A program made the position numbers and the translations under genes. From Ornithomonoglobus_A sp045532455 (lineage in GTDB: Bacteria > Bacillota > Clostridia > UBA1381), in assembly GCA_045532455.1 (NCBI GenBank), contig JAZSFX010000044.1, forward strand, positions 1 to 32,760: 32,760 nt of DNA, read 5' to 3'. Under the pieces are notes generated by a model that did no database searches, was not told the DNA's origin, and saw only the letters and a list, made by a program, of their open reading frames with translations. Positions within the stretch are counted from its first letter, which is position 1; every line of letters begins with the position of its first letter. Below, one piece after another: positions 24,129-31,949 of the stretch.

Positions 24129-25430
24129 ATGAGTAACTTAAAAAATGCTGCATTTTGTACTTTAGGATGTAAGGTAAATCAATACGAAACAGAAGCCTTG
24201 GAGGAAATGTTTTTAAATGATGGATATACCATTGTGCCATTTTCTAAAAAAGCTGATATATATGTTATAAATACTTGCTCTGTAACAAATATGGGCGACA
24301 GAAAATCACGACAAATGATAAGACGTGCGCGCAAGCAAAACAGTGAGGCGGTTATTGTTGTTACGGGTTGTTATGCGCAAACCGCAGATGATGAAGTCGA
24401 AAAAATGGGAGATGCAAATCTTGTGATTGGTACACAGGGCAGAGAAAATCTCACTGATATTGTAAAAACACTTAATTTCAACTCGCATATAAATCTTGTT
24501 GGCGATATAATGCATAACCACAAATTTGAAGAACTGAAAATAACAAAATATACAGACAGAACACGCGCCTTTATTAAAGTTCAGGAGGGGTGCAATCAAT
24601 TTTGCTCATATTGCATTATTCCCTATGCAAGAGGCCCTATACGCAGTCGTGATATTAACGAGGTTTTACAGGAAATCCGCACTCTTGCAAAAAACGGTTT
24701 TAAAGAGATAATACTTGTTGGAATACACATTGCATCATATGGTCTTGATACAAAAAACACGTCGTTGGAGGAGTTGCTTATAGAAGCAGATAAAATAGAC
24801 GGAATTGAAAGAATTCGCATTTCTTCTATAGAGCCAATGACGCTAAACGAAGATTTTATAAACAAAATAAGTGTATCAAAAAAATTATGCAGACATTTTC
24901 ATATTTCTCTGCAATCTGGTTGCGATGAGACATTAAAGAGAATGAACAGAAAATATACAACCGCTCAATTTAAGACTATTGTTGACGGACTAAGAAACGC
25001 CTTTGATGATGTTGCAATAACAACCGATATTATGGTCGGCTTTGCAGGTGAAACTGATAAGGAATTTAACCAAACCTTAAATTTTGCAAAAGAAATACAG
25101 TTTGCAGATGCACATATTTTTCAGTATTCTCAAAGGCGTGGTACTCCTGCTGATAAGTATCCAAATCAGGTTTCTCCACAGGTTAAGGAAGAACGTTCAA
25201 AACAATTAATGACTATATGTGAAAAATCAAGAAAAGACTTTTTGCAAAGCCTTATTGGCAAAGAAACAAAGGTATTATTCGAAAGAAAAACAAAGGATAA
25301 TATGGCTGAGGGTAAGACGGATAATTATGTTACAATAAAAGTCCCCTACCAGAGCGGTCTTGTTGGAAATATAAAAGAGGTCATACTCAAAGAAATACTT
25401 GGTGATATTATTATTGGCGAATTAATATAA
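24129..25430 (+). CDS. mtaB: tRNA t6A37 methylthiotransferase MtaB
   Basis: Radical-SAM enzyme that converts t6A37 to ms2t6A37 in ANN-decoding tRNAs. 433 residues. The N-terminal MTTase domain has TLGCKVNQYETE, VINTCSVTNMGDRKSRQ and VTGCYAQ, giving three Cys for the auxiliary cluster; the radical-SAM CxxxCxxC is CNQFCSYC near 150 within KVQEGCNQFCSYCIIPYARG; HISLQSGCDETLKRMNR follows. The C-terminus is the TRAM-like end. The start is ATG at 24129 after GGAGGA (24120-24125, short spacing) rather than ATG at 24108, which lacks a Shine-Dalgarno site. It is probably monocistronic. Confidence 0.95.
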   Translation: MSNLKNAAFCTLGCKVNQYETEALEEMFLNDGYTIVPFSKKADIYVINTCSVTNMGDRKSRQMIRRARKQNSEAVIVVTGCYAQTADDEVEKMGDANLVIGTQGRENLTDIVKTLNFNSHINLVGDIMHNHKFEELKITKYTDRTRAFIKVQEGCNQFCSYCIIPYARGPIRSRDINEVLQEIRTLAKNGFKEIILVGIHIASYGLDTKNTSLEELLIEADKIDGIERIRISSIEPMTLNEDFINKISVSKKLCRHFHISLQSGCDETLKRMNRKYTTAQFKTIVDGLRNAFDDVAITTDIMVGFAGETDKEFNQTLNFAKEIQFADAHIFQYSQRRGTPADKYPNQVSPQVKEERSKQLMTICEKSRKDFLQSLIGKETKVLFERKTKDNMAEGKTDNYVTIKVPYQSGLVGNIKEVILKEILGDIIIGELI

Positions 25431-25493
25431 AAATAAAAGCGCCCACACCGTTCCGAGAATCAGCGCAGACACCTTTTAAGAAAACATGTATGC

Positions 25494-25522
25494 ATTATAA
25501 CACATAATTTTTTAAAATTCAA
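25494..25522 (-). promoter_or_regulatory. Orphan leftward promoter facing the 3' end of mtaB
   Basis: Leftward TTGAAT (25517-25522), 17-bp spacer, TATAAT (25494-25499), in the gap between convergent genes. Transcription would start near 25487, cross a GC-richer patch (25440-25472) and enter mtaB in antisense. A T-rich end (CTTTTATTTTT on the minus strand, 25432-25443) might stop it after about 55 nt, but only a weak GCGC/GCGC stem precedes it. Confidence 0.5.
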
Positions 25523-25569
25523 GTGTTTTTTACAAAATTTTTAAATTTTTTTGAATTTTTTTATTTTTA

Positions 25570-26418
25570 TCATAGTTCATCAAGAGATTTGAATGCAAAT
25601 CCACTCTCTTGCGCTTTTAAAATAATTTCCTCTAAAGCATCTGCATTATCTTTTGATACTGCATGCAATAAAAGTATTTCACCATCATGGAAATAAGGCA
25701 CAACCTGATTTATTGCGTACTCTTTTCCCTTTTGCATATTCACGTCCCAATCCTTGTATGCGTGGCTCCAGAATATTGTTTTATATCCCATATCTCTTGC
25801 AATAGCAAGTACCCTTTCGCTATATGCTCCCTCAGGCGGACGCATATATTTCATTTCGTATCCGTACAATTCTACACTTTTTGCATTCAGTATATCTAAT
25901 TCCTGCTTAATTTCATCTATGTTGCACTCACTCAAATTGGGATGATGAACTGTGTGGTTTCCTACGATGTGTCCCTCATCAATCATTCTGCCTACAAGCG
26001 CTTGTTGTCCCTCAAGATATGGCATTGTTACAAAAAATGCAGCTTTTACATTATGTTTAGCCAACACGTCGAGAATTACAGAAGTGTAACCGTTTTCGTA
26101 TCCCTCGTCAAAAGTAAGATATATGTTTTTCTCTGATGTTTTACCCAGATAATATCCACCATACTCTGATAATCTTTGTTGTTCTTCGAGAGTTATTTGC
26201 GGCGGCGAGCCTTTTTTTCTTACAAATCCCCACCCATAACCTTTATGCGATATTTCATTGTAATCGGTTGTGATTTCAGTTATAGGCGTGGGTGTTGGAG
26301 TTTGTATAGTCTGCGTGGGCATTGGTGTGTTCAAAAGCTCTGTGTCTTGCTTATCAACACTTGTACCACACCCCGACATTAAAAATAAAATAAACAAAAT
26401 TACTGCAGTTTTTCGCAC
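25570..26418 (-). CDS. PdaA-like polysaccharide deacetylase, predicted lipoprotein
   Basis: NodB-family enzyme resembling PdaA, which deacetylates N-acetylmuramic acid on the way to muramic-delta-lactam in spore cortex, the mark SleB recognises. 282 residues from a GTG start at 26418. The N-terminus is a lipoprotein signal with lipobox LMSGC (Cys17), then a Thr/Pro-rich linker (about 30-50). The NodB core has LTFDEGYENG (101-110; PdaA-type Glu after the Asp), the metal motif NHTVHH (154-159), RPPEGAYSE and a late LLLHAVS. AAGGAGGT lies 8 nt before the GTG. An in-frame ATG at 26478 would add 20 Lys/Phe-rich residues and hide the lipoprotein signal, so I reject it. It diverges from a second NodB gene. 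Confidence 0.85.
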   Translation of the reverse strand: MRKTAVILFILFLMSGCGTSVDKQDTELLNTPMPTQTIQTPTPTPITEITTDYNEISHKGYGWGFVRKKGSPPQITLEEQQRLSEYGGYYLGKTSEKNIYLTFDEGYENGYTSVILDVLAKHNVKAAFFVTMPYLEGQQALVGRMIDEGHIVGNHTVHHPNLSECNIDEIKQELDILNAKSVELYGYEMKYMRPPEGAYSERVLAIARDMGYKTIFWSHAYKDWDVNMQKGKEYAINQVVPYFHDGEILLLHAVSKDNADALEEIILKAQESGFAFKSLDEL

Positions 26419-26426
26419 TTTTTTTG

Positions 26427-26434
26427 ACCTCCTT
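26427..26434 (-). promoter_or_regulatory. Ribosome binding site fixing the pdaA-like GTG start
   Basis: A perfect AAGGAGGT on the minus strand, 8 nt before GTG at 26418. It lies inside the longer frame opening at 26478 and decides against that start. Confidence 0.75.
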
Positions 26435-26436
26435 AA

Positions 26437-26475
26437 TTTTTTTTGAAATTTTTTGAAATTTTTGTTGAATTTTTT
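26437..26475. repeat. Phased T-tracts, predicted curved DNA
   Basis: Four runs of five to eight T (26437-26444, 26449-26454, 26459-26463, 26470-26475) have centres 9.5 to 11.5 bp apart, close to one helical turn. Such phasing is known to bend DNA. The block sits between the pdaA-like ribosome site and the shared divergent promoter region. Confidence 0.55.
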
Positions 26476-26493
26476 CACATTATGTTATATAAT
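26465..26493 (+). promoter_or_regulatory. Sigma-A promoter of the degenerate deacetylase gene
   Basis: Rightward TTGAAT (26465-26470), 17-bp spacer, TATAAT (26488-26493). The leader is about 86 nt. Its -10 overlaps the -10 of the leftward candidate at 26491-26519. Confidence 0.65.
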
Positions 26494-26519
26494 ATATAAT
26501 GTATGATTTTATATGTTAA
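26491..26519 (-). promoter_or_regulatory. Candidate sigma-A promoter of the pdaA-like gene
   Basis: Leftward TTAACA (26514-26519), 17-bp spacer, TATATT (26491-26496); each hexamer is one mismatch from consensus. If the gene is a sporulation gene, another sigma factor may be used instead. The surrounding sequence is extremely AT-rich, which raises the chance of accidental matches. Confidence 0.4.
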
Positions 26520-26585
26520 TTTAATGCCAAAATAATATTTTGTTTTGCGTTATATATCACCTTTTTGGTGGAATGGAGGATAAAT

Positions 26586-27608
26586 ATGTCAACAAGTAGT
26601 AAATTTGAAGCACGTGCACGCGAAAGACGCAGACGTGAACGTTTGAGAAAGAAAAGGCTTCGTATGTGCATTTCAATCACGGTTATGACCGTGATACTCG
26701 TACTTATTATATTTGCAATAGCTTCTCTTGTAAGCAATTCGGGCACTGACATAGACACCACACAACAAAATGTCACAGCTACTCAGGCGCCAATACCCGA
26801 AGGAGCAACCGTTGTAACTGCTTCAATAGGAGGTATTAAAACAGGTAGTTATACATTAAACAGTTCTCTTTCTGCAGAGCAGACTGCCGAGCTTTTGGGT
26901 ATACCTACTCCTGCTGAGGAAAATGAGTTGATACAAATTATAGCCGATGCAAACCAGAAAAAACATTGCTACCTCACATTCGATGACGGTCCGTCAACTT
27001 TGACTCCACAGGTGCTTGACGTATTAAGAAAGTATAACATTAAAGCAACTTTCTTTATGACAGGTGCACTTGTTCAAAAAAATCCTGACATCGCAAGACG
27101 TGTTTACGAAGAAGGACACCTTATTGCAAACAGGATAGTTACTGAAGATTATGATTCATTATACGCTGACGTAGATTCATTTATGACAAAGTTAGAGGAG
27201 TCAGAAAAACAGATAAAAACTGTTCTTAACTCTGATGACTCACTTTTTAAGCTTGTTCGTATGCCTGGCGGTTCACCTGAATACTCTGCAAACAACACTT
27301 ATGATGACGTAAAGGAAGATATAGTAAAAGAGCTTGCAAACAATAACTACTACTTCTGTGATTGGAATACATCAAACGGTGATGATAACGGTTCTAAAAC
27401 AGAGAAACAGTTAGTTACATTATTCAAGCAATATTCAGCCGGATACAATAATCTTATTTCTCTAATGCACGATTCTTCGTCTAAGAAAAATTCAGCAGCA
27501 TCACTTGATGATATTATTGAGTACCTGACTTCTGAGGGATATACATTCCACCGTCTTGACGATATAGATTATAACCCTCAAGCAGATAATAGCACACCAC
27601 AATCATAA
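26586..27608 (+). CDS. NodB-family deacetylase homologue lacking metal-binding histidines
   Basis: 340 residues: a very basic cytoplasmic start (RRRRERLRKKRLR), one membrane helix (about 27-49), a Thr-rich linker, and an extracellular NodB domain from about 127. Motif 1 is intact (TFDDG, 131-135), as are RMPGG (225-229), DWN (259-261) and LMHD (293-296). Motif 2, normally H-[ST]-x-x-H after GHxxxN, reads GHLIANRIVTED: Arg183 and Glu187 replace both zinc-binding His. The frame is intact and the rest is well kept, so this is substitution, not decay. The product is probably inactive as a classical deacetylase and may bind glycan or act structurally. ATG at 26586 follows GGAGGA. Confidence 0.85.
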   Translation: MSTSSKFEARARERRRRERLRKKRLRMCISITVMTVILVLIIFAIASLVSNSGTDIDTTQQNVTATQAPIPEGATVVTASIGGIKTGSYTLNSSLSAEQTAELLGIPTPAEENELIQIIADANQKKHCYLTFDDGPSTLTPQVLDVLRKYNIKATFFMTGALVQKNPDIARRVYEEGHLIANRIVTEDYDSLYADVDSFMTKLEESEKQIKTVLNSDDSLFKLVRMPGGSPEYSANNTYDDVKEDIVKELANNNYYFCDWNTSNGDDNGSKTEKQLVTLFKQYSAGYNNLISLMHDSSSKKNSAASLDDIIEYLTSEGYTFHRLDDIDYNPQADNSTPQS

Positions 27609-27620
27609 TAAATTATATTT

Positions 27621-27649
27621 AACTGCTGCACTTTTGGGGTGTGGCAGTT
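27621..27649 (+). promoter_or_regulatory. Hairpin in the metK leader
   Basis: 11-bp stem (27621-27631 with 27639-27649, two G-U pairs) and a seven-base loop, followed by AATTTT. It stands 12 bp past the preceding deacetylase gene and 15 bp before the metK ribosome site. It could be a weak terminator for the first gene or a leader structure; it has no SAM-riboswitch features. Confidence 0.4.
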
Positions 27650-27682
27650 AATTTTAAAACACATAAGGAGGATATTGAGGCT

Positions 27683-28873
27683 ATGTCAAAGAGACTTTTT
27701 ACATCGGAATCTGTTACAGAGGGACATCCCGACAAAATATGCGACCAGATTTCAGATGCAATTTTAGATGCAATTTTAGAACAGGACCCAACCGCAAGAG
27801 TTGCTTGTGAAACAACCTGCACAACGGGTATAGTATCAATAATGGGCGAAATAACAACAAACTGCTATGTGGATTTTCCAAAAATAGCAAGAGGTGTTGT
27901 TTTAGATATAGGCTATGACCGCGCCAAATACGGTTTTGACGGTACAACATGCGCAGTTGTAACTGCAATAGACGAGCAATCACCCGACATTGCGCAAGGC
28001 GTTAATTCAGGTTACGAAAACAGAGAACAAGGCGGAAACGATAGCGAAAACTCAACAGGTGCAGGCGACCAGGGTATAATGTTTGGTTATGCTTGCGACG
28101 AAACATCGGAGTATATGCCATTGCCTATTTCTCTTGCTCATAAAATGGCAAAGAAGCTTACCGAAGTGCGCAAAGACGGAATATTGGATTATTTACGTCC
28201 TGACGGTAAAACTCAGGTTACTGTTGAATACGACGACGATAAAATTGTCAGAATTGATACAGTTGTTGTATCAAGCCAACACTCCCCCGACGTTGATATC
28301 GAAAAGCTTCGTGAGGATATAAAACGCGAGGTTATTTTAACAACTGTTCCTGCTGAGTTAATTGATGAAAACACAAAGTTCTTCATTAACCCCACGGGCA
28401 GATTTGTTATTGGCGGTCCAAACGGAGACAGTGGTTTAACGGGCAGAAAGATAATTGTTGATACTTATGGTGGATATTCAAGACACGGTGGCGGTGCATT
28501 CTCTGGCAAAGACCCGACAAAAGTTGACAGAAGTGCATCGTATGCGGCACGTCATGTTGCTAAGAACATTGTTGCGGCAGGTCTTGCTAAAAAATGCGAA
28601 GTTCAGCTTGCATATGCAATAGGTGTTGCCTCTCCCGTTTCGATATTGGTAGAAACTTTTGGTACATCAGTTGTTGATGAAGAAAAAATAGAGAATGCGG
28701 TAAAAGAAGTATTTGATTTACGTCCTTATGCAATAATAAACAATCTTGAACTTCGTAAGCCAATATATCAAAAGCTTGCCGCATACGGACATATGGGCAG
28801 AGAAGACCTTAATGTTTCGTGGGAAAAGCTCGACAAGGTTGATGCACTAAAAAAAGCGGTTGGACTTAACTAA
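27683..28873 (+). CDS. metK: S-adenosylmethionine synthetase
   Basis: Makes SAM from methionine and ATP in the cytoplasm. 396 residues, standard length. SVTEGHPDK near the N-terminus binds ATP; GAGDQGIMFGYA near 115 is family signature 1; GGPNGDSGLTGRKIIVDTYGG and GGGAFSGKDPTKVDRS around 240-275 form the substrate and metal site. The start is ATG at 27683, the MSKRLFTSES start of known MetK proteins, with AAGGAGG at 27665-27671 (11 nt spacing). The longer frame from GTG 27641 runs through the leader hairpin and is rejected. It is followed by a small Cys-rich gene 13 bp later. Confidence 0.97.
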   Translation: MSKRLFTSESVTEGHPDKICDQISDAILDAILEQDPTARVACETTCTTGIVSIMGEITTNCYVDFPKIARGVVLDIGYDRAKYGFDGTTCAVVTAIDEQSPDIAQGVNSGYENREQGGNDSENSTGAGDQGIMFGYACDETSEYMPLPISLAHKMAKKLTEVRKDGILDYLRPDGKTQVTVEYDDDKIVRIDTVVVSSQHSPDVDIEKLREDIKREVILTTVPAELIDENTKFFINPTGRFVIGGPNGDSGLTGRKIIVDTYGGYSRHGGGAFSGKDPTKVDRSASYAARHVAKNIVAAGLAKKCEVQLAYAIGVASPVSILVETFGTSVVDEEKIENAVKEVFDLRPYAIINNLELRKPIYQKLAAYGHMGREDLNVSWEKLDKVDALKKAVGLN

Positions 28874-28886
28874 ATGAGGTGTTACT

Positions 28887-29069
28887 TTGTTTAATACAAA
28901 CGATTGCGAATACTGTATGTTCTACGAGTATGACGACGAATTTGAGGAATATATATGCACAATGAATCTTGATGAGGACGAAATGTCAAGATTTATGTCG
29001 GGCTATCATAAGAAATGTCCATACTTTAAAAATGGCGATGAATATACTATTGTCAGAAAACAAAACTAA
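28887..29069 (+). CDS. Small four-cysteine acidic protein (DUF6472-like)
   Basis: 60 residues with Cys7, Cys10, Cys24 and Cys44, which could form one zinc or iron site (CEYC ... C ... KKCPYF). It is acidic in the middle (NLDEDEMSRF) and ends in DEYTIVRKQ. From memory this pattern matches a small clostridial family of unknown function, probably DUF6472; the number should be checked. TTG start at 28887 with AGGTG 7 nt upstream. It is co-transcribed with metK (13-bp gap) and closed by a strong terminator. No function can be given. Confidence 0.75.
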   Translation: MFNTNDCEYCMFYEYDDEFEEYICTMNLDEDEMSRFMSGYHKKCPYFKNGDEYTIVRKQN

Positions 29070-29070
29070 C

Positions 29071-29102
29071 AAAGACGGTGCAAACTTTTGCACCGTCTTT
29101 TT
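29071..29102 (+). terminator. Terminator of metK and the small Cys-rich gene
   Basis: 13-bp stem (29071-29083 with 29088-29100), four-base loop and five T at 29098-29102. It starts 1 bp after the stop codon. Confidence 0.9.
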
Positions 29103-29151
29103 CATATTCGTGTCCTTTTTTGAATATATATGTGAAAAGGAGTGTAATGGA

Positions 29152-30099
29152 TTGAAAAAGATACTGTTTTTTGTTTTTGCCTGTATTTTTATAACACTGA
29201 TTTTGCCTCTTATTATAGTTGGTATAATGGGAGGACTTGTTGATAATTCAAAAAAAGATGACGAGCTTATTGTCGTGTATTTTCATACTGAGGACACTGT
29301 GAAAAAAATAAATTTAGAGGAATATTTACCAGGTGTTGTTTGTGCAGAAATGAGTGCAGTATTTGATACTGAGGCACTCAGGGCGCAAGCAGTTGCTGCA
29401 CGTACATATACACTTTATAAAGTATCGCAAAAACAAAACGACAAATATCACAAAGGCGCAGATATATGTACCGACTACACACATTGTCAGGCATGGACAA
29501 ATATAAATGATAAAAGCGAAGCATGGGGAGATAGTGCAAAAGAAAACACCGAAAAGATAAAAAATGCTCTTAAGTCAACTGCAAATGAGGTTATGATGTA
29601 TGATGGTAAGATAGTTAATGCACTCTTTCACTCAACCTCTTCGGGTAATACCGAGAATGCAAAAGATGTCTGGGGAAAGGATATCCCCTACCTCGTCAGT
29701 GTTAAATCAGATGGAGAAGAGTTATCGCCAAGATTTGAGAGTCGTGAAATTATATCCTGCGACGAATACATCAGGCTTGCAAAAGAGAACATAGAGGACG
29801 TAAATTTTGATGACGCTCTGTTTTCCGATATAGTTCGCTCGGATTCGGGTGGTATTAAAACCTTAAAAATCGGGAACAAGCAGATTGATGGTACTCTTAT
29901 GCGGAAAATATACGGATTACGTTCAACAAATGCGCAGATAACACAAGATGGAGATAACATTATTTTCGACGTAAAAGGAAACGGACACGGAGTTGGAATG
30001 AGTCAATATGGTGCTAATTATCTTGCCACATCAGGCTCCGATTATAAATCAATTTTAGAGCATTACTACACAGGCATTGAAATAGTAAAATTGAATTAG
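29152..30099 (+). CDS. spoIID: Stage II sporulation protein D, peptidoglycan lytic transglycosylase
   Basis: Mother-cell transglycosylase that, with SpoIIM and SpoIIP, digests septal peptidoglycan to drive engulfment of the forespore. 315 residues: one N-terminal membrane helix (about 4-27), then the SpoIID domain. The catalytic Glu is Glu66 in VVCAEMSAVF, followed by ALRAQAVAARTYTL. HSTSSGNTENAKDVWG and NGHGVGMSQYGANYLA are further family blocks. The start is TTG at 29152, 9 nt after AAAGGAG; the ATG at 29148 opens a two-codon frame only. Only 33 bp separate the upstream terminator from the ribosome site, leaving little room for a promoter. SpoIIM and SpoIIP are not in the window. Confidence 0.93.
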   Translation: MKKILFFVFACIFITLILPLIIVGIMGGLVDNSKKDDELIVVYFHTEDTVKKINLEEYLPGVVCAEMSAVFDTEALRAQAVAARTYTLYKVSQKQNDKYHKGADICTDYTHCQAWTNINDKSEAWGDSAKENTEKIKNALKSTANEVMMYDGKIVNALFHSTSSGNTENAKDVWGKDIPYLVSVKSDGEELSPRFESREIISCDEYIRLAKENIEDVNFDDALFSDIVRSDSGGIKTLKIGNKQIDGTLMRKIYGLRSTNAQITQDGDNIIFDVKGNGHGVGMSQYGANYLATSGSDYKSILEHYYTGIEIVKLN

Positions 30100-30117
30100 T
30101 TCTTTGTATAACATAAA

Positions 30118-30152
30118 AAGAGCATATCCAATCAGATATGCTCTTGTTTTTT
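30118..30152. terminator. Bidirectional terminator between spoIID and hydA
   Basis: 11-bp stem (30118-30128 with 30135-30145) and six-base loop between convergent genes, followed by GTTTTTT on the plus strand; the minus strand has TTTTT. Confidence 0.85.
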
Positions 30153-30167
30153 ATAACAAAACAGTTA

Positions 30168-31934
30168 TTAGTCGTTAAAGCCAACACGCTTTGTATAAGT
30201 TGTGTGAAGCAACTCATGTGCTTTATGTGAATTAGGCTTGCCAAGATATTCATCATACAATGCCTTAATTTGTGGGTTATTGTGTGATTGACGAAGAACA
30301 AGTCTTTCATCTTCACTGTAAAGAGCCTTTGCTCTCTTTTCTTTGTATGTGTCCTGAATATCATCATCTTCGTTAGGCAAGAAGCATGAACGCACGATCG
30401 GCTGACCGCCACCTGCTATACATCCGCCCGGGCAACCCATAATTTCTATAAAGTGATACTTTGACTTACCCTCTCTGATTTGGTCGAGAAGAACTTTTGC
30501 GTTCTTCATACCGTGTGCAATAGCTACGTTTACATCCATACCGTTTATGTTTATTGTAGCTTCACGAACACCGTCAAATCCACGAACTGCCTCAAATTTA
30601 ATTGCTTCGTGTTCTTTGCCTGTAAGAACAAAGTAAACTGTACGAAGTGCTGCCTCCATAACACCGCCCGTAACACCAAAGATTACGCCTGCACCTGTGT
30701 ATTCGCCCATCAAATCCTGGTCAAATTCCTCGTCAGGCAGACGGTTAAAGAGTATACCCGCACGCTTAATCATACGTGCAAGCTCACGTGTTGTAAGAAC
30801 TGCATCAACATCCTTAATGCCGTCATTTTGCATTTGATCTCGTTCTTTTTCATCTTTCTTAGCTGTACATGGCATAATAGATACAACAAATATATCTTTT
30901 GGATCTATGTTGTTCTTTTGGGCATAGTATGACTTAATGATTGCACCTTGCATCTGGTGTGGAGATTTACATGTTGACAAATGGTCAAGTAAATCACCGT
31001 AGTTATACTCTGCATAGTTAACCCAGCCTGGTGAGCAAGAAGTAATCATAGGGAGCTTACCACCGTTCTTAATTCTTGAAAGAAGCTCTGTTCCCTCTTC
31101 CATAATTGTAAGGTCAGCTGCAAAGTTTGTATCATAAACTTTATCAAAGCCAAGACGCTTTAGCGCTGCAACCATCTTGCCTGTAACAGCAGTTCCTACC
31201 GGAAGACCAAATTCTTCACCTAGTGCTGCACGAACTGCAGGTGCAGTCTGAACAATAACGTGCTTGCCTGATTTCATAGCCTCGTCAACTAATGTTATTT
31301 CTGATTTTTCCATAAGTGCTCCCGTAGGACATACACTTACGCACTGACCGCACAAAATACATGGCGAGTCTTTGAATGAACGGTCCTCAGCCGGTGCAAC
31401 AATTGTTCTAAAACCACGATTTTCAAAGCCTAAAATTCCCATACCGTGAGCATTTTGGCATCTTGAAACGCAACGTCCGCACAAAATACATTTTGAAGTA
31501 TCACGAACTATAGACGGTGTTAACTCATCTATAGTAACAGGTGTTTTTGAGCCTTCATACAAGCCTTCACGTGCACCTGTTATATATGCAACATTCAAAA
31601 GTTCACATTTACCATTTTTGTCGCACTGTTGACAGTTCTTGTTATGGTTTGATAACAATAGCTCTACTGATGCACGACGTGCCTCTGAAGCTTTTGGAGT
31701 AGAAATGTAAATTTCCATACCCTCGTTAACAGGGTATACACAAGAAGCAACAAGACCTCTTGCGCCCTTTACTTCAACCAAGCATACACGACATGAACCA
31801 TTTGAGCATTCTCCATGATTAGATGCACATAATGATGGGATTTCGTAGCCGCATTTTTTTGCCGCTTCTAAAATGGTTAAGCCTTCATCAACCTGATAAG
31901 ACACACCCTCAATTTTTATATTAACTTTATTCAT
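30168..31934 (-). CDS. hydA: [FeFe] hydrogenase large subunit of the HydABC type
   Basis: Catalyses H2 formation or uptake with electrons passed from the NADH-binding subunit. 588 residues. N-terminal [2Fe-2S] domain: Cys36, Cys48, Cys51, Cys65 (C-x11-C-x2-C-x13-C). Next a His-ligated [4Fe-4S] site: His97, Cys101, Cys104, Cys110. Two ferredoxin clusters follow: Cys149/152/155/159 and Cys192/195/198/202. H-cluster domain: L1 TSCSPGW (298-304), L2 MPCTAKK (Cys356), and L3 with MGCPGGCIAGGGQP. L1 has Cys-Ser where the monomeric clostridial enzyme has Cys-Cys. AGGAGGG is 7 nt before the ATG. It follows hydB by 15 bp. Electron bifurcation with ferredoxin is likely for this architecture but is not proven by sequence. 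Confidence 0.93.
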   Translation of the reverse strand: MNKVNIKIEGVSYQVDEGLTILEAAKKCGYEIPSLCASNHGECSNGSCRVCLVEVKGARGLVASCVYPVNEGMEIYISTPKASEARRASVELLLSNHNKNCQQCDKNGKCELLNVAYITGAREGLYEGSKTPVTIDELTPSIVRDTSKCILCGRCVSRCQNAHGMGILGFENRGFRTIVAPAEDRSFKDSPCILCGQCVSVCPTGALMEKSEITLVDEAMKSGKHVIVQTAPAVRAALGEEFGLPVGTAVTGKMVAALKRLGFDKVYDTNFAADLTIMEEGTELLSRIKNGGKLPMITSCSPGWVNYAEYNYGDLLDHLSTCKSPHQMQGAIIKSYYAQKNNIDPKDIFVVSIMPCTAKKDEKERDQMQNDGIKDVDAVLTTRELARMIKRAGILFNRLPDEEFDQDLMGEYTGAGVIFGVTGGVMEAALRTVYFVLTGKEHEAIKFEAVRGFDGVREATININGMDVNVAIAHGMKNAKVLLDQIREGKSKYHFIEIMGCPGGCIAGGGQPIVRSCFLPNEDDDIQDTYKEKRAKALYSEDERLVLRQSHNNPQIKALYDEYLGKPNSHKAHELLHTTYTKRVGFND

Positions 31935-31949
31935 ATCATATCCCTCCTA

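Noticed and set aside
26437..26475. Short T-rich repeats as a CRISPR or tandem-repeat locus
   Set aside because: The units are about 10 bp with no spacers; helical phasing explains them better.
26419..26478. N-terminal extension of the pdaA-like protein from ATG 26478
   Set aside because: It encodes a Lys/Phe-rich stretch that arises from phased T-tracts and the ribosome site itself; the GTG at 26418 gives a proper lipoprotein signal.
26557..26571. Small hairpin (CACC/GGTG) just before the ribosome site of the degenerate deacetylase
   Set aside because: Only four to five base pairs and it does not cover the GGAGGA site; likely chance.
27609..27682. SAM riboswitch before metK
   Set aside because: The leader is too short and shows only one simple hairpin without SAM-I, SAM-II or S(MK) motifs.
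29102..29130. Sigma-E-like -35 (TCATATT, 29102-29108) with a weak -10 at 29123-29130 ahead of spoIID
   Set aside because: Transcription would begin inside the ribosome site (29136-29142) and the -10 matches poorly, so this placement does not work despite the good -35.
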